Shown here piece after piece: positions 48,028 to 56,341 of a stretch of DNA of 64,000 bases. Location of the stretch: contig NZ_QQNB01000003.1 in assembly GCF_003345355.1 (NCBI RefSeq), forward strand, positions 186,001 to 250,000, given 5' to 3'. The position numbers and the translations under genes are program-made. The stretch's first letter is position 1; each line of letters opens with the position of its first letter. This DNA is from Sphingomonas aracearum. Its GTDB lineage: Bacteria > Pseudomonadota > Alphaproteobacteria > Sphingomonadales > Sphingomonadaceae. The notes below the pieces were generated by a model that worked only from the letters and a program-made list of their open reading frames with translations, had not been told where the DNA came from and did not search any database.

Positions 48028-48579
48028 TTACTGCCGCTTGGGAACGGAGAAGGTGCCCGTCACGCGCCCGCCCGACTGGCGCACGGTGCCGCCGTTGCCG
48101 GCCGAGCCGCCACCCACCGCCGCGTTGCCGTCGATGGTCGCGCGGCCGGTGTCGAGATTGATGACCAGCCGGCTGCCGTTCACGCTGTTCCCGCCCTGGG
48201 TCAGCGTGACGCCGCCGAGCATGGTGATGACGCGGCGGTTGAGATCGTAGATGCCGTACTGGCCGCGCGCGGTCTGGCCCGGGCGGGTGACGGTAACGCC
48301 GCCGGTCGCATCCAGGCGCGAGACCTGCGGGCTGCCGTCCACCACCTGGCCGGTATAGGCGACGGTCATGCGGCTGGCGGTGAGGTTCATCTCCGCCTGC
48401 TGCACCGAAACGTTGCCGGACAGCACCGCGCGGTTCGCCTTGTCCTGCAGCTCGATATGATTGGCGCTGAAGTTGATCGGCGCCTGGCTGTTGTGCCGGC
48501 CCTGGGCGAGCAGGGCGGGCGCCAGCACGGGCGAGGCGATCACGGCCAGGGAGGCGAGCAGGAGAAGCGGGCGCTGCAT
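48028..48579 (-). CDS. lptA: Periplasmic LPS-bridge protein LptA
   Basis: A 183-residue OstA-type protein with a signal peptide (PLLLLASLAVIASPVLAPALLA). The beta-jellyroll bears family segments INFSANHIELQDKANRAVLSGNVSV, NLTASRMTVAYTG, LDATGGVTVTRPGQTARG and YDLNRRVITMLGGVTLTQG. It forms the periplasmic bridge carrying LPS to LptDE. It lies 6 bp after lptC. Confidence 0.93.
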   Translation of the reverse strand: MQRPLLLLASLAVIASPVLAPALLAQGRHNSQAPINFSANHIELQDKANRAVLSGNVSVQQAEMNLTASRMTVAYTGQVVDGSPQVSRLDATGGVTVTRPGQTARGQYGIYDLNRRVITMLGGVTLTQGGNSVNGSRLVINLDTGRATIDGNAAVGGGSAGNGGTVRQSGGRVTGTFSVPKRQ

Positions 48580-48585
48580 GACGGG

Positions 48586-49224
48586 TTATTTCGTCCCTCG
48601 CGGCACGATCCGCAAGCGGGCATTGCCGTCGAGGGAAACGGTCTGGTTCTCGAGGTCCGCGCGCATGCGGTTGGCGCTGAAGCTTCCCTGCGGCACCCGG
48701 CCGGTAACGGCGCTGTCGCTTTCCATGCGGCTGGTCTTCAGATCCAGCGTGGCCGCGTCGGTATCCAGCTGGTAGCCATTGGTTGCGCGAAACTTCAGCG
48801 CGCCGTCCAGCTTCACCTTCTCGGTATCGAGATCATAGGCGCCGTGCGGCGCGGTCAGCGTCGCCGGCCCGTCGGCAAGCTGGATCTTGGCCGCGAGCGT
48901 GTTGATCTGCACCACGGGCTGGGCCGAGCTCTGCTGCACCGCGGAGCCGGCGGTGAGGGCAAAGGCGCGGCCCTTGCCGTCCTCGCCCCGGTACAGTGCG
49001 GACTGCAGCCGCAGCCGCTCCTTGGCGACCTCCACCTTGTTCTTGTCGAGCAGAAAGGACACGTCGCCGCGCATGGTGAGCGGGGCCATCACCAGAAACG
49101 CCGCCAGCACGCCGATCGCCACCGGCAGGGCGGTGCGCGACACCGCGATAACCCGGTCGTGGCTGGAACCGGGCGCGGCCCAGACCTGCCGGGCCGAGCG
49201 CATGCGGCGCGCCTGCTCAGACAT
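48586..49224 (-). CDS. lptC: LPS export protein LptC
   Basis: A 212-residue bitopic inner-membrane protein with one N-terminal segment (ALPVAIGVLAAFLVMAPLTM) and a periplasmic jellyroll (VQINTLAAKIQLADGPATLTAPHGAYD, then DTDAATLDLKTSRMESDSAV and LENQTVSLDGNARLRIVPRG). It receives LPS from LptFG. Its ATG overlaps the rnd stop by 8 bp, so rnd-lptC-lptA form a tight operon. Confidence 0.92.
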   Translation of the reverse strand: MSEQARRMRSARQVWAAPGSSHDRVIAVSRTALPVAIGVLAAFLVMAPLTMRGDVSFLLDKNKVEVAKERLRLQSALYRGEDGKGRAFALTAGSAVQQSSAQPVVQINTLAAKIQLADGPATLTAPHGAYDLDTEKVKLDGALKFRATNGYQLDTDAATLDLKTSRMESDSAVTGRVPQGSFSANRMRADLENQTVSLDGNARLRIVPRGTK

Positions 49225-49837
49225 GCGCGAAGATGTCCACTTCCGGCCAGCCGGCAAGATCCAGCGCGGCGCGGTGGGGCAGGAAGTCGAAACAGGCCTG
49301 CGCCAGTTCCACCCGCTTTTCGCGCACCAGGCGGCGGTCCAGCTCCTCCTTCAGGCGATGGAGGAAGCGCACGTCGGAGGCGGCATAATCCTTTTGCGCC
49401 TCGCTGAGCACCGGGCCGCCCCAGTCGGACGATTGCTGCTGCTTGGAGATGTCCTGGCCGAGCAGCTCGCGCACCAGCTCCTTCAGCCCGTGGCGATCGG
49501 TATAGGTGCGCACCAGGCGCGAGGCGGTCTTCGTGCAGTAAACCGGCGCGGCATCCACGCCGAGATAGTGTTTCACCGCCGCCAGATCGAAGCGGGCGAA
49601 ATGGTAGAGCTTCACGCGCGCCGGATCGGCGAGCAGCGCCTTGAGGTTGGGGGCGGCATAGCTGCTGTCCGGGCCGAAGCGCACCAGGTGCTCGTCCGGG
49701 CCGCCGTCCGACAATTGCACCACGCACAACCGGTCGCGCGGGGTGAGGAGGCCCATCGTCTCGGTGTCCACGGCGATGGAGGCGCCGGGGGCGAACAGGT
49801 CGGCGGGAATATCTTCTTCGTGCAGGAAAACGGCCAT
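49217..49837 (-). CDS. rnd: RNase D-like 3'-5' exonuclease
   Basis: A 206-residue DEDD-family exonuclease. Acidic residues are D and E in IAVDTETMGL, D in YHFARFDLAAVK and D in YAASDVRFLHRL (DEDDy type). Only the catalytic domain is present, without the HRDC domain of E. coli RNase D. This short form is the rule in alphaproteobacteria, where it heads the lptC-lptA-lptB-rpoN string. It trims stable RNA 3' ends. Confidence 0.92.
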   Translation of the reverse strand: MAVFLHEEDIPADLFAPGASIAVDTETMGLLTPRDRLCVVQLSDGGPDEHLVRFGPDSSYAAPNLKALLADPARVKLYHFARFDLAAVKHYLGVDAAPVYCTKTASRLVRTYTDRHGLKELVRELLGQDISKQQQSSDWGGPVLSEAQKDYAASDVRFLHRLKEELDRRLVREKRVELAQACFDFLPHRAALDLAGWPEVDIFAHV

Positions 49838-50063
49838 TGCGCCGGACTAGCCGCAGCGTCCCGGCTTGCAAAGCGCCAATCCGCGGCGGAAAAGACACAG
49901 AGGGGGTCTTGGCGCCGCATTTCTGACGAAATCATTTTCCGGGTGGCGATATTTGCGCTACGGTGAGTCGCAAACGCTTTAGGTTTGGCGTTCGTACGCT
50001 CGCGCTTTCGTCCGGCGCCGGCTGTATGGCAGTGAATGGACGAGCCGGGAAGACGAACAGGGC

Positions 50064-50924
50064 ATGAGTTTCGATAAGGGTGGCCGCGGGAACCGCGGTG
50101 GACGTGGCCGCGACAAGCGCGATGGCTTTGGCGGCGACGATTTCGGCGGCGGCGGCGGCGGCTTCAACGATTTCGGCGGCGGCGGCTTTGGCGGCGGTGA
50201 CCGCTTTGGCGGTGGCGGCGGTTATGGCGGCGGCGGTGGCGGTGGCTATCGCGGCGGCAGCGGTGGCGGCGGCGGCGATCGCTTCGGCGGTGGCGGCGGC
50301 TATGGCGGCGGCGGCGGTGGCGGTTTCCGCGGCGGCGGTGGCGGCGGCTTTGGTGGTGGCGGCGGCGGTGGCCGCGGCATGCCGCCGCAGGTCGTCGGCG
50401 AAGGCACCGGCGTGGTGAAGTTCTTCAACGCGCAAAAGGGTTTCGGCTTTGTGGTGCGCGATGACGGCGGCGAAGACGTGTTCGTGCACATCTCCGCTGT
50501 CGAGCAGGCGGGCCTGACCGGCCTGGCCGAGGGCCAGCCGCTCGGCTTCACCCTGGTGGATCGCGGCGGCCGCATCTCGGCCACCGAGCTGAAGATCGAC
50601 GGCGAGCCGATGCCGGTGCAGGACCGCGGTCCGCGTCCCGACGCCGGCGGCATGGGCGCGCCGGGCGGCGCACCGCGCGGTGCCGGCGGCCCGCAGCGTC
50701 AGCTGACCGGCGAGAAGGCCACGGGCACCGTGAAGTTCTTCAACGCCATGAAGGGCTTCGGCTTCATCCAGCGCGACGATGGCCAGCCGGACGCCTTTGT
50801 CCACATCTCCGCCGTGGAGCGCGCGGGCATGCCGACGCTCAACGAAGGCGACAAGCTGGAGTTCGAGCTCGAGGTCGACCGTCGCGGCAAGTATGCCGCG
50901 GTGAACCTCGCACCGCTTAGCTGA
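50064..50924 (+). CDS. Double cold-shock-domain protein with long Gly-rich N-terminus
   Basis: A 286-residue RNA-binding protein. Residues 5-105 are almost only Gly with scattered Phe, Tyr, Arg and Asp (repeats like GGYGGGGGG and DRFGGGG). Two cold-shock domains follow at about 112-178 and 218-284, each with RNP1 (KGFGFV; KGFGFI) and RNP2 (VFVHIS; AFVHIS). Two-CSD proteins are common in alphaproteobacteria, but a Gly-rich arm of this length is unusual and resembles RGG/FG-type RNA-binding tails. A 226-bp upstream gap could hold a cold-responsive leader. A terminator follows. Confidence 0.9.
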   Translation: MSFDKGGRGNRGGRGRDKRDGFGGDDFGGGGGGFNDFGGGGFGGGDRFGGGGGYGGGGGGGYRGGSGGGGGDRFGGGGGYGGGGGGGFRGGGGGGFGGGGGGGRGMPPQVVGEGTGVVKFFNAQKGFGFVVRDDGGEDVFVHISAVEQAGLTGLAEGQPLGFTLVDRGGRISATELKIDGEPMPVQDRGPRPDAGGMGAPGGAPRGAGGPQRQLTGEKATGTVKFFNAMKGFGFIQRDDGQPDAFVHISAVERAGMPTLNEGDKLEFELEVDRRGKYAAVNLAPLS

Positions 50925-50945
50925 TCGGCTGATCCGGACAGGAAA

Positions 50946-50979
50946 GAGGCCCGGTTCCCTTGTGGGAGCCGGGCCTTTT
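50946..50979 (+). terminator. Intrinsic terminator of the cold-shock gene
   Basis: AGGCCCGGTTCCC pairs with GGGAGCCGGGCCT around a short loop and is followed by TTTTCC. Confidence 0.85.
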
Positions 50980-51009
50980 CCTTGTCCGAATACCTCCGAC
51001 GCCGCCCGC

Positions 51010-52218
51010 TCAGTCCTTCGCGCCTGGGCGGCCGTGTCGGGCCCGGAGGCGCTCCGCTGCCCGGCGGTCGGCGGCCTCCCTGTCGGCTTCTCCGAGGTGA
51101 CGATAGGCCCCGGCCCGCATTGCATAGGCCCAGCCATCCGCAGGCGCGCGCGCGATGGCAGCGCTCAGCATTCTTACGACACCGTCGAGATCGTCGCGAT
51201 ATAGCGCAAGGACCGCCTTGCCATGCAGCGCGATCACGTAGCTGGGGTCGCTCGTCGCCACCCCGGCCAGATCGCGTTCGGCGCGGGTGCGGTCCCGTTT
51301 CCAGGCAAAAGCAAGGCCTCGACCGGCAAGCAGATCCGACCGCCCCGGCTCTCGCTCGAGCGCGGCGGTGAAGTCGGCAATCGCCGAATCGATGCGGCCC
51401 GCCTGCATCAGGATCCGCCCGCGGTTGAAATGGGCGTCCGTGTTGCCGGGATCGAGGCGGATGGCCGCCGAATAGTCAGCCACGGCCTGTTCGCGCCGCC
51501 CGCGCCGCTCGCGTACCAAGCCAAGATTGTAGTGCGCTGCCGAGCTGTCCGGATCGCTGCGCAGAGCGGCGGCATAATCCGCTTCCGCCGCATCATACCG
51601 GCCCAGTGTATAAAGCGCCGTTCCCCGGCTGAAGATCAGATCGCCACGAGGGGCATCCCCATCCGCCAGCGCCTCGTTGCAGGCCGCAAGTGCCTCCGCC
51701 GCGGACCAGCGATCCTTGTCGTTCCTGCATCTGTCCTGGATGACCTGCTTCGGCGCATCGAGGAACTGCTGCCCGCCGACAAGGACCAGCACGCTGCCGA
51801 GCAACAGGTTCCAGCCCACCGACGACCAGTAGCGAATCGGCTGGCCCAACCGCTCGAAGCGCCAGGTCACGCCACGCAGGAGCGGCTCCGCATTGCCCCC
51901 CTTATAGGCCTTCCACACCGTCCAGAGGGCCGCGCCACCGAGCCCGAGCTCGATAAGAGGGAAGAAGCGCGGCGCGCGCGCCATGTCCGCGGCAGCCTGG
52001 GTGAAGATGAAGATACCCAGCGCGAGCGCCGCGGCCACTATCGCCACGCCCTTGCCGAGCCCCATCGTGTCCGCCGGTTCGTTGGCGTCGCTCGGACCCC
52101 ATCCGGTCAGGTGCGCGACGACGTTCCTCGCCGGCACCGCCGCGATCGCCGCGAGCAGGAGGAGAAGCCAGACCTGCACGGGAACGTCGCGAAACATCTC
52201 GCGGGAATGCTGATCCAT
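51010..52218 (-). CDS. Membrane-anchored TPR protein
   Basis: A 402-residue protein. Four hydrophobic segments occupy the N-terminal 160 residues (VQVWLLLLLAAIAAVPA, VAIVAAALALGIFIF, LIELGLGGAALWTVW and NLLLGSVLVLVGG). About six tetratricopeptide repeats follow from residue 185 (GTALYTLGRYDAAEADYAAALRSDP, YNLGLVRERRGRREQAVADY, FNRGRILMQAGRIDSAIADF and others). TPRs mediate protein contacts on the cytoplasmic or periplasmic face, which cannot be decided here. No family name was recognised. Confidence 0.8.
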   Translation of the reverse strand: MDQHSREMFRDVPVQVWLLLLLAAIAAVPARNVVAHLTGWGPSDANEPADTMGLGKGVAIVAAALALGIFIFTQAAADMARAPRFFPLIELGLGGAALWTVWKAYKGGNAEPLLRGVTWRFERLGQPIRYWSSVGWNLLLGSVLVLVGGQQFLDAPKQVIQDRCRNDKDRWSAAEALAACNEALADGDAPRGDLIFSRGTALYTLGRYDAAEADYAAALRSDPDSSAAHYNLGLVRERRGRREQAVADYSAAIRLDPGNTDAHFNRGRILMQAGRIDSAIADFTAALEREPGRSDLLAGRGLAFAWKRDRTRAERDLAGVATSDPSYVIALHGKAVLALYRDDLDGVVRMLSAAIARAPADGWAYAMRAGAYRHLGEADREAADRRAAERLRARHGRPGAKD

Positions 52219-52262
52219 CCCACAACGTCGCGCAATCCCTGCGGACCGCTGAACGACCGCCC

Positions 52263-52433
52263 TCAGAAATCGACGGCGATGCCCTTCAGCTCCCAGTCGC
52301 CGTTGCGGGTGGGATCGAGGCCGAGCGGATCCTTGTCCGGCCGCTTGCCCGGCTGCGGGGCGGGCACCGGCGGGTTGGGCGACAGATAGGCCGGCGGCTT
52401 CACATGGTCGGGGCGCTTGGACATGAGCGACAT
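52263..52433 (-). CDS. DUF1674 protein, SDHAF4-like succinate dehydrogenase assembly factor
   Basis: A 56-residue protein ending in the family signature (LGLDPTRNGDWELKGIAVDF). The mitochondrial homologue SDHAF4 binds flavinylated SdhA and promotes its assembly into complex II. The N-terminus is proline-rich (PPAYLSPNPPVPAPQPG). An alternative ATG three codons downstream (MSKRPDHVK) is equally good. It is divergent from rsmB. Confidence 0.85.
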   Translation of the reverse strand: MSLMSKRPDHVKPPAYLSPNPPVPAPQPGKRPDKDPLGLDPTRNGDWELKGIAVDF

Positions 52434-52486
52434 GTCGGTCCGCGCCCTGGCTTTGGCAAGCGGCGCGCCGTGCGTTAGGGGGCGCA

Positions 52487-53746
52487 ATGGCTTCCCGTCC
52501 CAGCGATCCCCCCGGTTTCCCCGCACGCCGCGCCGCGCTGCGCCTGCTCGATGCCGTGCTGCGGCAGGGGCTGGCGCTGGAACAGGCGCTGCCGCGCGCG
52601 ACGCAGGGGATCGAGCGGGCCGACGACCGCGCGCTTGCCCATGCCATCGCCGCCGAGACGCTGCGCCGCCTGCCCGATCTCGACGCGCTGATCGACTCGG
52701 CGACCCGCCAGCGCCTGCCGGACGACGCCAAGGCGCGGTTCGCGCTGCGCATCGCGCTGGTCCAGACGCTGGCGCTCGGCACCCCGCCCCACGCCGCGAT
52801 CGCCACCGTGCTGCCGCTGGTCGAGGGCGGCCCGCGCAAGCTGGTGCACGGCGTGTTCGGCGCGCTGACCCGCGGTGGCGCGACGCTGCCGGAGGTGCCG
52901 GCGCTGCCGGCAGCGGTGGCGGAGCGCTGGGCGATGGCGTGGGGTGAGGACGTCGCCGCCGCCGCCGCGCGCGCGATTGCCGTGCCGCCGCCGCTCGACC
53001 TGTCGCTGCAGCGCGACGATGCCGAGAAGCCCGAAGGCGTCTCGCTCCTGCCGCGCCATCTCCGGCGCGAGCCGGGCAACGTCACCGAACTGCCGGGCTT
53101 CTCGACGGGCGACTGGTGGGTGCAGGACCTCGCCGCGTCGCTCCCCGCCCGGCTGATCGGGCGCGGCACCGGCGTGGCGCTCGACCTGTGCGCGGCACCG
53201 GGCGGCAAGGCGCTGCAACTGGCCGCCGCCGGCTGGCAGGTGACGGCGGTGGACGTGTCCGCCAGGCGTCTGGCGCGCCTTCACGAGAACCTCGCCCGCA
53301 CCGGGCTGGAGGCGAAGGTCGTCACCGCCGACCTGCGGCAATGGTCGCCGCCCGCGCCGGCCGATGCGGTGCTGCTGGACGCACCGTGCAGCGCCACCGG
53401 CATCTTCCGCCGCCACCCCGACGTGCTGCACCGCACCCGCCCGCAGCTGATCGCGGACATGGCGGCGTTGCAAACGGCCCTGCTCGACCGCGCCGCCGGC
53501 TGGGTGAAACCGGGCGGCACGCTTGTCTACGCCACCTGCTCGCTGGAGCCGGAGGAGGGCGAGGAGCAGCTCGGCCGCTTTCTGGCGCGCGATGGCCGGT
53601 TCTCGCTCGATCCGGTGCAGGCGGACGAGCTGCCCGCCGGCATCGCGCCGGCCGCACAGGGCTGGGTGCGCACGCTGCCCGGCATGCTGGAGGCGGAAGG
53701 AGGCTGTGACGGCTTCTTCATCGCGAGGCTCCGTCGCGACAGCTGA
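52487..53746 (+). CDS. rsmB: 16S rRNA m5C methyltransferase RsmB-like
   Basis: A 419-residue methyltransferase. The N-terminal NusB-like RNA-binding domain (AALRLLDAVLRQGLALEQAL, residues about 10-140) is joined to a Rossmann domain with SAM motif I LDLCAAPGGKALQLAAAG. The two catalytic-cysteine motifs are LLDAPCSATGIFRRHPD and YATCSLEPEEGEEQ. The product is m5C967 of 16S rRNA in E. coli; the specificity here is inferred. The rpe gene follows at 23 bp, and the two may be co-transcribed. Confidence 0.92.
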   Translation: MASRPSDPPGFPARRAALRLLDAVLRQGLALEQALPRATQGIERADDRALAHAIAAETLRRLPDLDALIDSATRQRLPDDAKARFALRIALVQTLALGTPPHAAIATVLPLVEGGPRKLVHGVFGALTRGGATLPEVPALPAAVAERWAMAWGEDVAAAAARAIAVPPPLDLSLQRDDAEKPEGVSLLPRHLRREPGNVTELPGFSTGDWWVQDLAASLPARLIGRGTGVALDLCAAPGGKALQLAAAGWQVTAVDVSARRLARLHENLARTGLEAKVVTADLRQWSPPAPADAVLLDAPCSATGIFRRHPDVLHRTRPQLIADMAALQTALLDRAAGWVKPGGTLVYATCSLEPEEGEEQLGRFLARDGRFSLDPVQADELPAGIAPAAQGWVRTLPGMLEAEGGCDGFFIARLRRDS

Positions 53747-53769
53747 ACCGCTTGCAGGGGCGCTTGGCG

Positions 53770-54444
53770 ATGGTAAAGCCGGAGCCCATGTCCGTCCGCA
53801 TCGCGCCCTCGATCCTGTCCGCCGATTTCGCCAAGCTGGGTGAGGAAGTGCGCGCCATCGATGCCGCCGGGGCGGACTGGATCCATGTCGATGTGATGGA
53901 CGGGCATTTCGTGCCCAACATCTCGATCGGGCCCGCGGTGGTGAAGGCGCTGCGCCCGCACTCCGCCAAGCCGTTCGACGTCCACCTGATGATCGCCCCG
54001 GTGGACCCGTATCTGGAAGCGTTCGCCGAAGCGGGTGCGGACGGCATCACCGTGCATGTCGAGGCCAGCCCCCACACGCACCGCACGCTGCAGCGCATCC
54101 GCCAGCTCGGCAAGCGGCCCGGCGTGGTGCTGACGCCGCAGACGCCGGCCAAGGCGCTCGACTATCTGCTGGAGGAGGTCGATCTCGTCCTGGTGATGAG
54201 CGTCAATCCCGGGTTCGGCGGGCAGAGCTTCATTGACAGCCAGTTGCGCAAGATCGAGGCAATCCGCCGCATGATCGACAAGGCGGGCCTGCCTGTCGAT
54301 CTCGAGGTGGACGGCGGCATCGATCACGGCACCGCCCCGCGCGCGATCGCCGCCGGGGCCGACGTGCTGGTCGCCGGCACCGCCACCTTCCGCGGCGGGC
54401 CTGCCGCCTATGCCGAAAATATCAGAACCCTGCGCGGCCAGTGA
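53770..54444 (+). CDS. rpe: Ribulose-phosphate 3-epimerase
   Basis: A 224-residue TIM-barrel enzyme interconverting ribulose-5-phosphate and xylulose-5-phosphate in the pentose phosphate pathway. Motifs are IAPSILSADFAKLGEE, WIHVDVMDGHFVPNISIG (metal His and Asp), VMSVNPGFGGQSFI and VDGGIDHGTAP. The start MVKPEP was chosen on an AGGGG site eight bases upstream; a second ATG (MSVRIAPS) is close. The stop overlaps the heparinase start. Confidence 0.95.
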   Translation: MVKPEPMSVRIAPSILSADFAKLGEEVRAIDAAGADWIHVDVMDGHFVPNISIGPAVVKALRPHSAKPFDVHLMIAPVDPYLEAFAEAGADGITVHVEASPHTHRTLQRIRQLGKRPGVVLTPQTPAKALDYLLEEVDLVLVMSVNPGFGGQSFIDSQLRKIEAIRRMIDKAGLPVDLEVDGGIDHGTAPRAIAAGADVLVAGTATFRGGPAAYAENIRTLRGQ

Positions 54445-56207
54445 ACGAACCGCCCCGCGACCTCTCCGCCCCGGGCGGCCCTTCGCCTGACGGCCCCGCT
54501 CCGGACGGCATCGACGAGGGCAAGCGCCTCATCACGCTGGGCGGCGACAAGGGGCTGTCGCTGGCGGAGCGCATGGCGGAGCGGTTTCACCGCCTGACCT
54601 GGCGCACGCCGATCCACGGCCTGCGCCTGCGCGGGCGGCATCCGCTGAAGCTGATCGCGGTGCCCGACGATCCCTTTTTCGGCGATGTGGAGCGAGGGCG
54701 CGCGCTGCTCGAGGGGCGGATCAGCTATCGCGGCGAGAGCCACGCCATTGCCGACCTGGACCTGGCGCGCGGCAGCTTCGGCAAGCCGTTTGCCGAGTAT
54801 CTGCACAGCTTTGCCTGGCTGCGCGACCTGTCCAGCGTCGCCACCCGCGCCAACGCGATCCCGATCGCCGAAGCGATCATGCGCCGCTGGCTGGACGCCC
54901 ATGCCGACCTCGTCACCGAGCCGGCCTGGCGCGGCGACCTGTGGGGCCGGCGCATCCTGTTCTGGACGGCGCATGCGCCGCTGATCCTGTCGTCGGGCGA
55001 CCTCGTCTACCGCAGCCGCGTGCTCAACACGCTGGCGCGCGGCGCCCGGCATCTCGACCGCGCGGCGGACAAGGCCGCGCCCGGTGCGCCGCGCATCGCC
55101 GCCGTATCCGGGGTGCTGGCGGCCAACCTGCTGGTGCCGGGCGGCGACACGGTGCGCGCGGCGCTGGAGGCGATGTTCACGCGCGCGATCCATGTCTCGG
55201 TGTACGAGGATGGCGGCAATGTCGCGCGCTCCGGCATGGCGCAGCTCGACATCGTGATGCTGCTGGGATCTTTGCGCGAATGTTATTGGGCGCGGCGGAT
55301 CGATCCGCCGGCGATCCTGGAACAGACGGTCACCCGCATGGTGCCGGCCCTGCTCACGCTGCTGCACGGCGATGGCGCCTTGTCGAGCTGGCAGGGCGGC
55401 GGCCCGTTCGGCGCCGAGCGGCTGGCCCAGGCGATTGAGGGCAGCGGCGTGCGCGCGCGGCCGCTGCGCCAGTCTCGCGACTGGGGCTATCAGCGGCTCG
55501 CCTCGGGCGGCGCGGTGCTGGTGCTGGACGCCGCGCCGCCGCCGGTCGCGCGGGTGGTGGCCGGCGGCTGCGCCTCGACGCTCGCCTTCGAATTCTCGGA
55601 CGGGCCGGCGCGGATCGTCGTGAACTGCGGCGGCGCGCGCGACGTGGCCGCGCAGGTGCCCGCCGCGCTGGCCGATGCGCTGCGCTCCACCGCCGCCCAC
55701 TCCACGCTGGTGATCGGGGACTCGAACTCCACCGCGATCCATGCCGACGGCACGCTCGGCCGCGGGGTTTCGGCGGTGGAGCTCGTCCGCCAGGAAAGCG
55801 AAGGCGCCAGCCGTATCGAGGCGAGCCATGACGGCTATGTCCGCCGCTATGGCTTCACCCATCGCCGGCAATTGGTGCTGACCGCCGACGGGCGCGAGCT
55901 GCGCGGCGAGGACCAGCTGCTGCCGGCCGGGCGACGCCGGCGTGGCGGCCCGCTGGCCTTTGCCGTGCGCTTCCATCTCGGTCGCGGCGTGCAGGTCTCC
56001 CCCACCGCGGACGGCCAGGCGGCGCTGCTGCGGCTGCCGGGCGGCGCGCTGTGGCAGTTCCGCTGCCGCGGGGCGGCGGTGACGGTGGAGGAGTCGCTGT
56101 GGGTCGACGAGCATGGCCGGCCGCAGCGCACGCACCAGCTCGTTGTCGGCGGCGAGGCGGCGCCGGGCGGGGCCAATATCAGCTGGGCCTTGAAGCGCGC
56201 GGTGTGA
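54441..56207 (+). CDS. Heparinase II/III family protein
   Basis: A 588-residue polysaccharide-lyase-type protein. The N-terminal half is an alpha-helical toroid (LDLARGSFGKPFAEYLHSFAW, then AHADLVTEPAWRGDLWGRR and FWTAHAPLILSSGDLVYRSR). The C-terminal half is a beta-sandwich beginning near GDGALSSWQGGG and containing DGPARIVVNCGG, HSTLVIGDSNST and HDGYVRRYGFTHRRQLVL. No signal peptide is visible. The start is a GTG overlapping the rpe stop (GTGA). In alphaproteobacteria such proteins are found beside purH and rpe; the substrate is unknown. Confidence 0.9.
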   Translation: MNEPPRDLSAPGGPSPDGPAPDGIDEGKRLITLGGDKGLSLAERMAERFHRLTWRTPIHGLRLRGRHPLKLIAVPDDPFFGDVERGRALLEGRISYRGESHAIADLDLARGSFGKPFAEYLHSFAWLRDLSSVATRANAIPIAEAIMRRWLDAHADLVTEPAWRGDLWGRRILFWTAHAPLILSSGDLVYRSRVLNTLARGARHLDRAADKAAPGAPRIAAVSGVLAANLLVPGGDTVRAALEAMFTRAIHVSVYEDGGNVARSGMAQLDIVMLLGSLRECYWARRIDPPAILEQTVTRMVPALLTLLHGDGALSSWQGGGPFGAERLAQAIEGSGVRARPLRQSRDWGYQRLASGGAVLVLDAAPPPVARVVAGGCASTLAFEFSDGPARIVVNCGGARDVAAQVPAALADALRSTAAHSTLVIGDSNSTAIHADGTLGRGVSAVELVRQESEGASRIEASHDGYVRRYGFTHRRQLVLTADGRELRGEDQLLPAGRRRRGGPLAFAVRFHLGRGVQVSPTADGQAALLRLPGGALWQFRCRGAAVTVEESLWVDEHGRPQRTHQLVVGGEAAPGGANISWALKRAV

Positions 56208-56226
56208 GCGGGCGTCATTGCCAATG

Positions 56227-56332
56227 CCGTTCGTCCTGAGTAGCGGCTGAGCGCACGCGAGGACGCGTATCGAGGGACTGTGGTTCGAGACGGCACTTCG
56301 CGTGCGCTCAGCGCCTCCTCACCACGAACGGG
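56227..56332. repeat. REP-like palindromic element, family A copy 2
   Basis: It begins CCGTTCGTCCTGAGTAG, identical over 17 bases to copy 1 (25612), and ends CACGAACGG. Inner arms GCTGAGCGCACGCGA and TCGCGTGCGCTCAGC pair almost perfectly. It sits in the 134-bp gap between the heparinase gene and purH. Confidence 0.65.
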
Positions 56333-56341
56333 GTAAGTATC

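Noticed and set aside
49932..51137. Long antisense frame rich in Ala and Lys over the cold-shock gene
   Set aside because: It is produced by the glycine-codon repeats of the real gene read in reverse; the two cold-shock domains lie on the plus strand.
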